This document shows, in pieces, positions 43,577-55,897 of a DNA stretch of 64,000 nucleotides. The position numbers and the translations under genes are program-made. Below the pieces are notes generated by a model. It did not search any database and was not told the origin of the DNA. It saw only the letters and a list, made by a program, of their open reading frames with translations. Positions within the stretch are counted from its first letter, which is position 1. Every line of letters starts with the position of its first letter. Origin of the DNA: Naematelia aurantialba (Eukaryota > Basidiomycota > Tremellomycetes > Tremellales > Naemateliaceae); assembly GCA_021527695.1 (NCBI GenBank), contig JAKFAO010000004.1:1715001-1779000 (forward strand), given 5' to 3'.

Positions 43577-45382
43577 CTAGCTACACTCCTTCACCAGCGA
43601 TTCCAGGCCGATATCCTCCCGCACGTTCCAATCCGCATTGGCGACAAACACCAGGATCTGCTCGACCAGCCTCTCGAGCCGCTCCATCTCCTCCTTGGTG
43701 ACCGCACAGCCGCCGTCCTTGAAACTCGACGTCCACCTTAAACCTCCTCTGTGCCCAAACATACTGAGGATGACCGCGGGTGTCAGGAACGTCACCGTCT
43801 GAGACCACCAGAACTCGCCGACTTCGGGCGGCAGGTCGTCGACGTAGCCCAGATTGGAGAGCGCAGCGCCCAGACGATATGGCTGTGAAGACTCGCTACG
43901 CGAATAAAAGACCTCCTCCCACGTCGTCGCTACCTTGGGACCACCTTTCTCGACCTGGGCGGGATCGAGCTTGTAGACACCCTTGGGGATGTATCTGAGC
44001 ACTCCGACCGTGCCCCTAGCGTCCTGTTGAGCCTTCTTGTTGGTTATGAGATCGCTGACGCCTCTGACTCTGGCCCAAAAGTCCTGGTTCTTCTTTGACT
44101 TTTTCCCTTCGTCGACCACAAAGTCGACCTCAAAGTCGGACAGGTAGAACCCCGAGCAGAAGGGGTGCCCTAGAGCAGCATAGCGTTCCGCCTTGGGCAA
44201 GGAGATCTGGAGCTTGAATGACTTGTGGTCCATTGCTTGGGGGGCTTGAACTTTGCCGACGCTCTGGGATTCTCGCTGCGATGACGTCCATTAGTCGATT
44301 TCTTCAACTCATTCAAGGTCCGCAGCAGCTCACGTCTCGCGCTCGTCGTTCGACATGCAGCACATTCCACATCGCCGTCACGTAGGCGACGTGGAGTACA
44401 GGGTACAGTGTTCTGCCTCCTTTCACCTTTGACCATCGCTTCAGGCTCTCCATGACCTGCGCGTCGACGCATCCTGCAGTGAATCGCGTGGGTCTCGAAA
44501 AGAGCGGCTTGCGTACGTCCAGCCCGGGCCACGTATCGGCGGGAGCGATGAAGTCTTGCAGTCGTTTGGGGAAGAGAGGTACCACCAACTCGCGCCAGAC
44601 AATGGGCAGCATATACAGCAGCCGCGGCTTGACGTTGATCGTTTCTTCCATAGCCGGGATGGCTGCCAGTATCTCGGTCGAGAGAGACAGCAGCATCGGC
44701 GAGTCTGCGGCTGCCAGAAGGCACCGCATGAACCTCAGAGCCCCTATGCCGTCGAAGAAGGCGTGGTTGCAAGACAAGCTCAGATAGGCTGCCCTGTTAG
44801 ATGGCACAGCCTGCAGAGGCTGCTCCGCTGCTGCCTGCTTGCCGTCGCTCTCACCGCTCTCCGGCTCGGGCGACAGCAGCGTGACCCGCCAAGGACTCCT
44901 GCCGGCCCCCTCGGTCAAGCCGCGTTGGTAAGCGACCATGTCAAGTGCTTCCTTCTCGATCCACTCCAACGCGAACGCGTTGATCGTCTTGTCATGTCGA
45001 GGATATTTGTGCGAGAAGAGCACATCCTCCGTCGGCCAGAATCCCTCGGATCTTGCTTGGTAGAAGGGCGTCTCCCCGTCCGTACCTTTGACTGTCGCCC
45101 AGAGCATCGGCCACTTTGCCTGCAGGTACTTGATGCGCTCCTCCATGTACTCCCAAGTGGGCAGTTTCGATGCATCAGGGTAGCAGGCGAGGAAGACGAG
45201 GACGTATGGCTCGCCCACATTCGTATTGACAAGGGTGTATCGCTCGAGCAGCGGTACTGTTAACGCCGTGACTCAGTCAACACGGTTCACACTGTTCCGG
45301 TTTTTCCAGACGTACCTTTGCGCTGTGGCAAGCCAGAGCCCGCTTTGCCGCTCTTCTTATGGCTCCTGGGGAGGAGGTGCAT
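43577..45382 (-). CDS. Acyltransferase of the condensation/alcohol-acetyltransferase superfamily
   Basis: Exons run from MHLLPRSHKKSG, through VPLLERYTLVNTNVGEPYVLVFLACYP, AYLSLSCNHAFFDGIGALRFM and RVTLLSPEPESG, to GHPFCSGFYLSDFEVDFV and a C-terminal half with FYLSDFE, GEFWWSQTVTFLTPAVILSMFG and WTSSFKDGGCAVTKEEME. NHAFFDG is the HxxxDG catalytic motif shared by alcohol acetyltransferases, PapA-type and non-ribosomal condensation domains. The short hydrophobic opening and 'LERY' start are typical of fungal Atf-like enzymes. The likely reaction is acyl transfer from acyl-CoA to an alcohol or amine; acceptor unknown. The junction near 44330 keeps the frame (GTGAGC donor, CATCGCAG acceptor). Confidence 0.75.
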
Positions 45383-46333
45383 TTTGCTGCGAGCCAGAGC
45401 ACTTGCTGGGCGAGAGGAATCGCTGGGAGAAAGTTGGGTGCAACCTTTACATGATGCATCCTGGCAGACGTGTGTACCAGTTCCCTTGAAACAGCAACCA
45501 GCCAAGCCACGGCCATCACGGCCATGAAAATCAGTAGGGTGACGCTTTGATCGTCCAAGTCTGGAACATGTACATGGTCGTTCACTCAGATGGTTGTCTC
45601 CTCCGCTTGGGCATTCCAGTATGTTCCTTGCATGGTCAAGGCATCGAAAGCCAGACGTTGAATACAAGTTGGCCTCGATGCTCACAACGCGATCGCCGAT
45701 GGAACGTCAGCCACTCGACGCCGTGGGCTGCGGGCTGCGGTCGTGTGCAACCTCCCGCTGTGAGTGCTGTGGCTGACAGCCGGGTTCTGAAGAATATTGT
45801 ACCTAGCCATCGACCGGGTAGTAACTCTATGGGAAGTATCGCCATCCAAGCGCCATGAAGTATAAACCCCAATTGTCGAGCTATAGAGCCGAAGAAGCGC
45901 AGAGACGGTCTGGCAAGCGTGCCGGCGCCGGAGGGGGTTTACGTTTACCCTCTACGTCTCTGCAGTGTCCGCCCCGGCTCTCCCGTTCCCCCTTGTGGTC
46001 ATGTCCTTGGCTCTAGGCGGTGCATGCAAACGCCAATGCGGTCGCGGGCAGACAAGACCGTGCCGTGACAGTTTTTTTTACTGTTCTGAGAGATTTCAGA
46101 TCCAACAGGCGATCTGCTCATGGACAGCCTGCCAGACCTCCGCTGTATCGATCGGGTTGAGCGGGCATCGTTCAAGAAGCTGGAGATGTATATCATAGGT
46201 GGTCAATGACGGGAAACACTCACACCGTCCAGCAATCCATCCCCCAGACCCCCACTACCACCAGCACTACCACTACGACCACCGCTGCTGGTCCTGCTAG
46301 CAGTGCAGCCAAGACCGGCACAACACCAGCAAC
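45383..46333. other. Divergent promoter between acyltransferase and the second RTA1 gene
   Basis: The 951-bp gap contains an upstream ATG at 46206 that opens an overlapping, out-of-frame Thr-rich reading frame before the RTA1 start and could act as an upstream ORF. No other gene is supported. Confidence 0.4.
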
Positions 46334-47593
46334 ATGCCTCAACACACCGACAACAACAACTACGGCTACGTGCCATCCGAGGGCTGGGCCATTGCCTTTG
46401 TGGTTCTCTTCTCCCTCTCTGCCAGTACGCCCCTTGTACCATGAATGCAGGGTGTCAATCTCTGATGCAACCCAGTTGCACATACCGCACAAGCTACCTA
46501 CTCCAAGTACTGGATCGTCTACCCGACTCTGGTGCTCGGCGCGATCGGTGAGATCATCGGCTGGTCCGCGCGGCTGTGGTCTTCCCAGAACGTGCTCCTG
46601 CTCACCCCGTTCCTCATGCAAATCAGCTCGTGAGTCCTTAGCCCATCTGTAGCTCTCCGGACTGAGAGGAGGTGCCGCATGTCTGACCGACATCAGGCTC
46701 ATCATTGGTCCCGTCTTCTTCTCGGCATACTGCTACGTCCTCCTGGGAATGGCGATCAAGGGCCTCGGCCCTCGGTTCTCTGTGCTCCCGTGGAGCTGGG
46801 TGCGTGCAAGATGCTCCCCTGTTAAGCATCGAGCGACGCTGACCGCTGCAGTACTTCTTCGCGTTTATCGGTGCCGATCTCGTGTCCATCATCCTCCAGG
46901 GCGTCGGGGGTGGGCAGGCGTCCTCGTCGGCAGCCAGCGGCGCGCCGACACAGAGCGCCACCAACATCATGGTGGCCGGTATCATCTTCCAGCTCGTGTC
47001 GATGGTCGTCTTCCTCGCGCTCGGTATCGACTTTATCCTGCGCGCGACCAACAAGCGACCCTATGCCTTCCAGGAGCGCCGCCTCACACGACGGAGCGCC
47101 AAGAAAGCTGCCGCCAGAGAATCCAAGCTGGCCGAGGAAGGCGTGATCCGCCGCGAGTCTGATCCGAGTGAAGTCGCTCCACTCGGCGAGGATCGCAAGG
47201 AGGTCATCGAGGAGCACGAGGCGTCCGAGACGTTGGCCGCATGGTGGATCCTCCTTGGCGGTGTCCTCCTCGCCAGCGTCATGATCATCCTTCGAGGTGA
47301 GTTTTCTGTTGGGTTTAGAAGCCATTTGAGCTGACACCTATGTCAGGTCTCTACCGGTCTGTCGAGCTCGTACAGGGCTGGACAGGCGAGATCATCCAGA
47401 CCGAGCGCTACCAAAACTGTCTGGATGGGCAAGTCCCTGCCTGTTTCAGGCATCCAGAAAGACATCTGACAATCGCAGTATCCCCATGCTCATCGCCCTC
47501 ATTACTTTTAATTTTATCCACCCCATGTTCCTCCTCCCCAAGAAGACGGCCTGGAAGGGATATCACTCTGTGAGCCACGGGAGACGCGGTTAG
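46334..47593 (+). CDS. RTA1-family seven-transmembrane protein, second copy
   Basis: The start MPQHTDNNNYGYVPSEGWAIAFVVLFSLSA has the polar N-terminus and first helix of the family. Further motifs are YWIVYPTLVLGAIGEIIGWSARLWS, FLMQISSLIIGPVFFSAYCYVLLG, YFFAFIGADLVSIILQGVGGG, GIIFQLVSMVVFLALGIDF, AWWILLGGVLLASVMIILRGLYRSVELVQGWTG and ERYQNCLDGIPMLIALITFNFIHPMFLLP. It is 31% or more alike by eye to the gene at 31600 within the helices. The last intron starts with GC: GG^GCAAGT...CGCAG, a non-canonical but well-formed GC-AG intron (47429-47480) whose use keeps DGIPML in frame. A Glu/Arg-rich cytosolic loop of about 55 residues separates helices five and six. Role probably in lipid or drug export. 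Confidence 0.9.
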
Positions 47594-47960
47594 AGCCACC
47601 ACGAACAAGTATAATAGATGTACACTAGGCATGCACGGCTTGATTTTCATGCACTCTTCTTGGTCCAAGCGGCTGGGTCCCCTGAGCAGACAGCTTGTGC
47701 CATCACTGTAACTGTAGGCAGCCTGGACTGCCGCTTCCACCTTCGATCGATCCACCCAGTCGCGATTTCAAGGTGTGAGGGATCCTGTGGTACCGCACAT
47801 GCCTGGTCGACATCGCGATCAAAGGCATGCCTCGCCGCTCTGCTCTACTTCTGCTCTTGTTCTCAGTAAAGCCAGGCCATGTCATTGCACAGGCATTCGT
47901 CTCCATCGCTGTGAACCCTCAGGCGCTTGAATTGACCCCTGGCTCGCCTCCCGACTCGCG
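47594..47960. other. Intergenic
   Basis: A gap of 367 bp between two plus-strand genes. It should hold the promoter of the tocopherol-cyclase-like gene; nothing distinctive seen. Confidence 0.35.
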
Positions 47961-48971
47961 ATGACCTCGCACAACAGTCCCCACTCGTCTGCAATCTTCG
48001 AAGGATGGTACAGCAAGTTCCGGCTGCCTTCTGGCTCGTCGATCGCGCTCATCATCTCCTCGGTCCCTCGTGCCCGGCCACCCGCGACCAGCAAGTACAT
48101 GGTCTCCTTCACGTACGTCTCGCCCGACGGGACGACGTGGTGGCAGCGCGAGTACTGGCCTGTCAAGTGGGAGGTCACGAATGGTCCAGGAGGCGACTTT
48201 GCGATCACCTGGGAAGATGGGATGTTTGGCGCGACTGGGCAGACTATGTTCTGGCGCATCGAGTGCAAGGAGGTCCAATTCATCGCTACACAGCCTACGA
48301 GGGGGGTTCCGTGGACACCCGATGACCCCCACTCGACGCCAGCTGGGATCTTGACCCACCTCCCCCTCCCGATCCAATGGCATGTACACACTGTAGACGC
48401 GCCCGCCGCTTTCACCCTCAGCCTTCCTGATACCGACGTCTATGCAGGTGATGGGAGCGGGACAGCCCGTGTCCACGTCGAGAAGAACTGGGCAGTGTCC
48501 TTCCCAAAGGCCAATATCTGGATTCAAGCTCGCGATCACGAGCGACAGCGCGGCATCTCCCTCGCTGGAGGTAGCCTGTTCGGAGTCGTACAGGCCTATC
48601 TCGTAGGGTACCACGGCACGTCCTTCCTCTCTTTCGCTCCTCCATCCTCGACCTCGCTGTTCGGCGTGTCGCTGGGTTTGAAGAGCCACGTCGATTCGAC
48701 CCAAGGTACAGCCGAAGTGGACATCAGCGGATGGTTCTCGAGGATCCGTCTCGTCGCGCATGCAGACACAAAGACATTCTTCACCCTCGCAGCGCCGCTT
48801 GATACCGGTCACGCTCCGGGCTGGACAGCGCAGAGCTTTGCGGCGGTCATCGAAGTAGAGGTATACAAGCGGAGCTGGCCTTGGCGCGCCTGGGTCAAGG
48901 TGGACGGAGATAGGTTCGAGCGAGGCAGTCTCGAATACGGCGGCAGCTTCTACAAGGCTCACGGAGAGTGA
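47961..48971 (+). CDS. Tocopherol-cyclase-like protein
   Basis: An intronless frame of 336 residues starts MTSHNSPHSSAIFEGWYSKFRLPSG and has HVEKNWAVSFPKANIWIQARDH, which matches the 'EKNWG..FP..WFWIQ' signature of the tocopherol cyclase family, as well as the N-terminal 'FEGWYxK' start and a later HVDSTQGTAEVDISGW. Plant enzymes close the chromanol ring of vitamin E; fungal homologues of this fold exist but their reaction is unclear, so a lipocalin-like beta-barrel that binds a hydrophobic molecule is the safe statement. No signal peptide is visible, so the protein is probably cytosolic. The lack of introns sets it apart from most genes around it. Confidence 0.75.
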   Translation: MTSHNSPHSSAIFEGWYSKFRLPSGSSIALIISSVPRARPPATSKYMVSFTYVSPDGTTWWQREYWPVKWEVTNGPGGDFAITWEDGMFGATGQTMFWRIECKEVQFIATQPTRGVPWTPDDPHSTPAGILTHLPLPIQWHVHTVDAPAAFTLSLPDTDVYAGDGSGTARVHVEKNWAVSFPKANIWIQARDHERQRGISLAGGSLFGVVQAYLVGYHGTSFLSFAPPSSTSLFGVSLGLKSHVDSTQGTAEVDISGWFSRIRLVAHADTKTFFTLAAPLDTGHAPGWTAQSFAAVIEVEVYKRSWPWRAWVKVDGDRFERGSLEYGGSFYKAHGE

Positions 48972-49280
48972 CCGGTGCATCCAAGCAACGTCAGCTGTAT
49001 ATACGGTCTCTCTCAACTGTCCACAAGGCCTTCCGACAGGCATAGGCAAGCGCGCCGCCGTACAGCATGGCGACCGTCGTAGCAGGACGCCAGCTGGTGA
49101 TGGCCGGTCAGGACGTCTCTCACGTCGCATTGTACAGCACGTGGATCGTTATCGTAGCGTGCATGCGTCCACATGTAGATGCATGATTCATAGCCCCGGC
49201 GATATATGGGGACGTGGCGAGTTTGATGAGTCCTGTCGTTATCGACCGCTTGGCACGAGAAGAGGTCTGCAGCCGTGAGC
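48972..49280. other. Intergenic
   Basis: A short gap of 309 bp with no coding signal. Confidence 0.35.
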
Positions 49281-49961
49281 ATGGCCGACGCCAAGGAGAC
49301 CATCACCACGTCGTACAACGCGATCGCGTCTGTCTACCACACCTGGGCTAGCCCTCGACCCACGGCCACTCGGGCCGACTACATTGCTCAACTCCCCTCC
49401 CTGCTGCCCCTCCCCGCTTCGGTGTTGGAACTAGGATGCGGCGCGGGTGTCCCAGCTACGCGTCAACTCGTGGAGCTAGGGTACGACGTGACTGGCGTGG
49501 ACGTGTCTGAGGAGATGATCCGTATCGCTCGGACAGAGGTACCTGGCGCCGAGTTTACCGTATGCGACATGGCCTCCTATGCACCCCCGCCTGCCAAGAC
49601 GTTTGGATGCGTCATGGCCTTCTACTCGCTCTGGCACCTCCCGCCAGCCGAGCAACGGGAGCTCTTACACCGCGCAGCGGGGTGGCTCAAACCGGGCGGA
49701 TGGCTGTTGTTCAACCTCATGACCGCCGACGGCGAGCTGCGCATGGACAAATGGATGGGCGCGCCCATGGTCAGCTGGGGCCAAGGTGTAGAGGGCAACA
49801 AGGCGATGGTCAGAGGGTTGGTGGATGCCGGATGGGTGGAGGAGCAGTCGGAGGGCGGGTCAGGTTGGCAGGGTAGGATTGACAAGGAGGTGGTCGGCAA
49901 GCACGAGCAGGAGATGCACTGGTTCTGCCTCAGGCGGACGGGCGGTGAGACGAGGGAATAA
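49281..49961 (+). CDS. Class I SAM-dependent methyltransferase
   Basis: The frame starts MADAKETITTSYNAIASVYH and codes for 226 residues without an intron. The SAM-binding motif I is VLELGCGAGVPATRQL, motif II GVDVSEEMIRIAR, then FTVCDMASY, and motif III region LHRAAGWLKPGGWLLFNLM. This is the UbiE/Methyltransf_11 fold common for small-molecule methylation. Substrate unknown. An upstream in-frame GTG/ATG alternative (49275) would add only two residues. Confidence 0.8.
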   Translation: MADAKETITTSYNAIASVYHTWASPRPTATRADYIAQLPSLLPLPASVLELGCGAGVPATRQLVELGYDVTGVDVSEEMIRIARTEVPGAEFTVCDMASYAPPPAKTFGCVMAFYSLWHLPPAEQRELLHRAAGWLKPGGWLLFNLMTADGELRMDKWMGAPMVSWGQGVEGNKAMVRGLVDAGWVEEQSEGGSGWQGRIDKEVVGKHEQEMHWFCLRRTGGETRE

Positions 49962-50394
49962 TTGTATAGGCGAGGGAATAGTTGTACATAAAGCACAGAG
50001 GCAACGAACCAGACAGAGGGCGCCGTCGGCGTCTTGGGTGGTGTAACACAGCTGGAGTGGTGTACGTAGATCATGGCATATGGACTTCTGCAGCGTCATC
50101 TCGTGACGCTCTACACCTCGCATTCGTCGCAACTCCCTTGCCAAAGTGCGCTGTTGACAAAGTGCGATGTAGACAACGTGCGCTGGAGGTTACCAGCGAG
50201 TCCAACAATGGCCCAAGCCAAATGCGCAGCACGGCCATCCAACTGTCCGCCAAGCTCGATGCCGACAACGTCGTCGTTCCACCACTTGCCTCCTGGCGCT
50301 CATGTCTCCTTTGCGCTTTGCCTAATCTTCCCACCGCTCGGGTCGTGTTGTGTTGCAGCGCAGGCATCCACCATCCGGCGACGCTGAGCGTTGA
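49962..50394. other. Intergenic
   Basis: A 433-bp gap upstream of the exo-glucanase, with near-repeated GAGGGAATAATTGTA/GAGGGAATAGTTGTA at 49955-49985. No coding signal. Confidence 0.4.
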
Positions 50395-52223
<1,829 letters not shown>

Positions 52224-52718
52224 CGCCCTGGCTGCGCTTCGGTCCCCAGCCCAAGTAGACACACCGGATAGTAATATAGACCATAGAATATAGAATACAT
52301 GCACGCTGATAATACTGGCGTTTCCGCGTTCAGGCCGGAGGGCATCCATGCATGATGCACATGCCATTGCATGCATGCCACAGGTGAGTAAATGATTGCC
52401 AATTTTGCCGTTCGACTGGTTGCCACGTGGACCACGTGGCAAGTGCCCCCGGTCGGTCAGATCCTGTAACTGCTCTGGAAACTATCGCTTTCATCGATCA
52501 AACCGTCGCCGTCGCCGCCCACAGGGCCCTGGCTGACGCGCAGCACACAAACACGCAGCACCAGCTGGGCCAATCAGCTGCAAAGCAGCTATCGTGCGCC
52601 CATGCGGTGCATTTGCTCTTTCCCAGGTGTATAAACAGTCCATGTCGTCCTTCTCACCTTCCCACCGCTCATCCACCAGCTCAACCATACAACAGAACGC
52701 GCAGCACAACGAGACAAC
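52224..52718. other. Promoter gap with double E-box
   Basis: This 495-bp gap holds the double E-box and a CCAAT pentamer at 52399-52403, upstream of the unknown gene at 52719. No coding signal. Confidence 0.4.
52433..52449. promoter_or_regulatory. Double E-box CCACGTGG-A-CCACGTGG (inverse of the copy at 18904)
   Basis: The 17-bp string is the exact reverse complement of the element at 18904-18920 and lies 270 bp upstream of the ATG at 52719, with a CCAAT box about 30 bp away. Each half is a CACGTG E-box flanked by C and G. Confidence 0.6.
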
Positions 52719-53609
52719 ATGCCGTCCTCTGATACTTCCTCGGACTATGTACCGTCGTCGCACTCTTCCTGGTCGCTAACATCCACCGCCACTGGCGACT
52801 CTCAGGCAACTGCCACACCATCTCCCCCCGCTTCGCCGACCCCAGCGGAGATGCCGAAATACTCGTTCCCGCCGCTCACCCTATCTGCCCTCGCCGCCGC
52901 GGCTACCGAAGAGGACCCGTACGCGCTGTCGAATCCGTTTCTCGCCGCCGCGTATGCCAACGCTTGGCACGCTGTCAATGTCGACGACGCCAACCACACT
53001 GTGCTCAAGGGATATATCGCCGCGATAGGCGGACCCGTCAGCAGGTACCTGCCGATGTCTGATGACGACGACGACGGTATAGATTCGTCTGGTATACTCG
53101 AGGCAGCTATCGCCAACCCAGACACCCGTCGCATGGTCACCGAGCGATACGCGGAGCAAAAGGTCAAGGAGCGAATCGAAGCCATGAGGGATACGCCTGC
53201 CGACTTTGGCCCTGATCAGGCCGAGGTCGACACCCTTCTGCTACAGGCGGCCGATACTGTCGAAGCAGGCCATGGGCTTGCAAAAGTCATGTTGCACAAG
53301 ATCGACAAATATTCGTTCCTCTCTCCAAAGCTGTCCCCTTACCGGACCCGAAAACTCGCCATGGCTGCTCTCGTCTCCCTCGGCGAAGGTGTTCTGAGCG
53401 CTGCACCAGCGCTGAAAGCTGGAATCATGGCCGAACCAGGGGTCGGGATCAAGCTCGGTCTGGCGCTCAACAAGCTCGTCAAGGAAATCACAGGCAGGGA
53501 ACGGGGTTACCTCAAACGGGATGGGCTAGCGGCCAAGGCCAAGGAACTTGTGCATAACTGGCAGGCCGAAGGCGATATGGGTGACACGACTTGGGTTGAT
53601 AACATCTAG
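52719..53609 (+). CDS. Unknown conserved-looking protein
   Basis: A single 296-residue frame begins MPSSDTSSDYVPSS with a Ser/Thr/Pro-rich, disordered first 50 residues, then YSFPPLTLSALAAAATEEDPYALSNPFLAAAYANAWHAV and a mostly helical body ending ALNKLVKEITGRERGYLKRDGLAAKAKELVHNWQAE. The last 35 residues resemble the closing helices of a TFIIS N-terminal (LW) domain, where an 'AK.LV..W' helix is typical, but the resemblance is weak. I do not recognise a family. It is preceded by the double E-box and followed closely by ROK1. Confidence 0.55.
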   Translation: MPSSDTSSDYVPSSHSSWSLTSTATGDSQATATPSPPASPTPAEMPKYSFPPLTLSALAAAATEEDPYALSNPFLAAAYANAWHAVNVDDANHTVLKGYIAAIGGPVSRYLPMSDDDDDGIDSSGILEAAIANPDTRRMVTERYAEQKVKERIEAMRDTPADFGPDQAEVDTLLLQAADTVEAGHGLAKVMLHKIDKYSFLSPKLSPYRTRKLAMAALVSLGEGVLSAAPALKAGIMAEPGVGIKLGLALNKLVKEITGRERGYLKRDGLAAKAKELVHNWQAEGDMGDTTWVDNI

Positions 53610-53666
53610 TCCGCGATGTTGGAGGAATACGATTCACTTTGCCTTTGAGCCACCGATTTTATCATG

Positions 53667-53674
53667 TCACGTGA
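53667..53674. promoter_or_regulatory. TCACGTGA palindrome upstream of ROK1
   Basis: A perfect Cbf1-type site (RTCACRTGA) lies 73 bp before the ROK1 ATG, near the 3' end of the previous gene, in a region AT-rich compared with its surroundings. Confidence 0.4.
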
Positions 53675-53746
53675 TCGATTCGACTTTGGTATCCCTTAAC
53701 TTTTCCAGTCCATAGACGATGTGATTGTTGACTTTGTTTCGCAACG

Positions 53747-55663
53747 ATGTCAACAGCATTCAGTCTCCTCACGGCAGGAGGGACACGCTTCAACAAGGCC
53801 AAGTTCGGCCATGACCTTGGTCTGTTCACCAAAAACGGCGGACCTTCCACACAACCGCACTCCAGCAACAAACGGTCGAGGTCGGAAGCCTCGGACGCAT
53901 CTGCCAGCGAGGCTGAGTCTGACGAGGATGCCCGACCTGCACCACCACCGCAGAAGGTCACACTCACGGGTGATGAGCCACTGCCCAAATCATTGCACAC
54001 CAATCTACCCTCTCTCATCACTCACGAGTCCTCCCCCATGACCTCGAAAGCCGGCGCGCCGCTCCTCACCTCGCTCCGAAATGCAGGCATACACTCCCTG
54101 TGGGGCGTCCAATGTGCCGTGGGAGGATGCCTCTTGGAAGGCAGAGACACGATGTGTGTGGCTCCTACCGGAAGCGGAAAGACACTGGCGTACGTCCTGC
54201 CCACACTGGTCAGGCTTCAACATCCTGCGAGGATCCTCAAAGGAAAGCCAGAGGGGAGGGGTATCCGATCAGTCATCTTGGTCCCGACTTTCGACTTGGC
54301 GGTCCAAATCGAGGCTGTGGTGAAAGCTGTCACAGCGGACCGACCGTGGAGATGTATGGTCCTGACGAAAGCCACCGAGATCGCGATATGCCAGAGCTCG
54401 CCTGGCCCCAATGGTGCCAGAGGCGTCGATCATGACAACGATACCGGCGTTGATGCATCGGATGCAAGTGAAGAGAGCGATGATACGCGAATTTCATCGA
54501 TCCTTGGTCTGGATATTCTTGTTGCAACGCCGGAACGTCTGCATCATCTGCTAGAGGAGGGTCGAATCAGTCTATCCATGTAAGCTCGTTTCCCGCCGGT
54601 AGATCAGCCTCACCGACCCGAACAGGACGCGACATCTTATACTCGACGAATCTGACAGACTCCTATCGGCCGATTTCCTCCCACAGGTGGAGCCTATCGT
54701 GGCATCTTGCGTTCATCCCGACGTTCAAAAGTGCTTCTTGTCCGCGACGATGCCGTCGGGATCCGAGCAGATTGCGCGCAAGTGGTTACGGGATGGCGGA
54801 GTACGGGTCGTCGTTGGTGTCAAGTGAGTTGTTTCTCCACTCGTACATTATATCGACAGCGAGCTGATCTCTCGAGGGACTCGGCGGTTACCACCGTCGA
54901 TCAATCACTGCTGTACACCGGTTCCGAGTCTGGAAAGCTTATCGCTCTTCGTACAATGATCATAGAGGGTAGGTTGCCGTATCCCTCTCTGGTCTTTGTG
55001 CAGTCTGTCGAGCGCGCAGACGAGCTGCACCGCGCCTTGGTCTTGGACGGCGTACGCGCAGATGTCGTGCATGGAAGTCGGCCGAAAGCTAAGCGCGAGG
55101 AAGCTATCAAGAGCTTCAGAGAGGGACGAGTCTGGATGTTGGTCGTTACCGAGGTACTGGCACGGGGCATGGATTTTCAGGGAGTCAAAGTCGTCGTCAA
55201 CTATGGTGGGTCTGTTTGCAATGCTATGACTCTTTCGCTGACTGAAGCTCTGATAATTCTACTTATTTCTTTCTCCTCGCTGTTCTTTGCACATCAAACC
55301 ACCTCCCCAACAGACTTTCCCCAGACCGTACAATCTTATATCCATCGCATTGGCCGTACCGGACGAGCAGGTCGCCCGGGTAAAGCAGTCACATTCTTTT
55401 CCAACGAGGACGCACCGTACCTCCTCACCGTTGCCAACGTGATGCGCGCATCTGGGTGCGAAGTTCCCGGCTACATGCTGGAACTCAGCAAACCGAGCAA
55501 GCAGATGAAGAAGAACCTGGCAAAGGCCCCCATCCGGCGTAAAGCCGTCGGCGGAGGAGGGAGGGACGTGGCAAAGGAACGCGCCCGGAAACGACGGGAC
55601 ATGGTCTCTGGGACTCTGCGTCGGGGACAGGCAGGACTCGAGGACTCTCTCAAAGAGACATGA
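53747..55663 (+). CDS. ROK1: DEAD-box RNA helicase of ribosome biogenesis (ROK1/DDX52)
   Basis: The first exon starts [21 protein letters not shown]. Helicase motifs follow in order: [11 protein letters not shown] (Q-motif region), [14 protein letters not shown] (motif I), [15 protein letters not shown] (Ia), [10 protein letters not shown] (Ib), LDESDRLL (motif II in DESD form, as in animal DDX52), FLSATMPSG (III), [14 protein letters not shown] (IV), [34 protein letters not shown] (V) and [16 protein letters not shown] (VI). A basic tail with [22 protein letters not shown] ends the protein. ROK1 acts in the nucleolus on small-subunit pre-rRNA processing with Rrp5 and snoRNAs. Four exons join in phase; the motif IV exon is preceded by a short intron near 54828. 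Size, about 590 residues, fits. Confidence 0.9.
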
Positions 55664-55897
55664 TCGCATCCATGTCCCATATTGTATGCATGTATCTACT
55701 GTCCATGAGTCAATTCCCACTTCTCGATTTGCCACCCGGAAGTAAATATTTGCCTGAAAAAGTCGGACCGCGACGGACTTTTCGTGTCCACTCTCTCTGT
55801 ACCACAACTCTCTGCCATCTCTTGTGTTCTTTTTGCGACTGGAACGCTGCGATTCACTCGAACCGGCAGCTAGACAGTCTCCCAATTGTAGCGAATC

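Noticed and set aside
47919..49130. 403-codon minus-strand open frame
   Set aside because: It overlaps the tocopherol-cyclase-like gene, which has family motifs in its own frame; the opposite frame is Arg/Pro-rich and motif-free.
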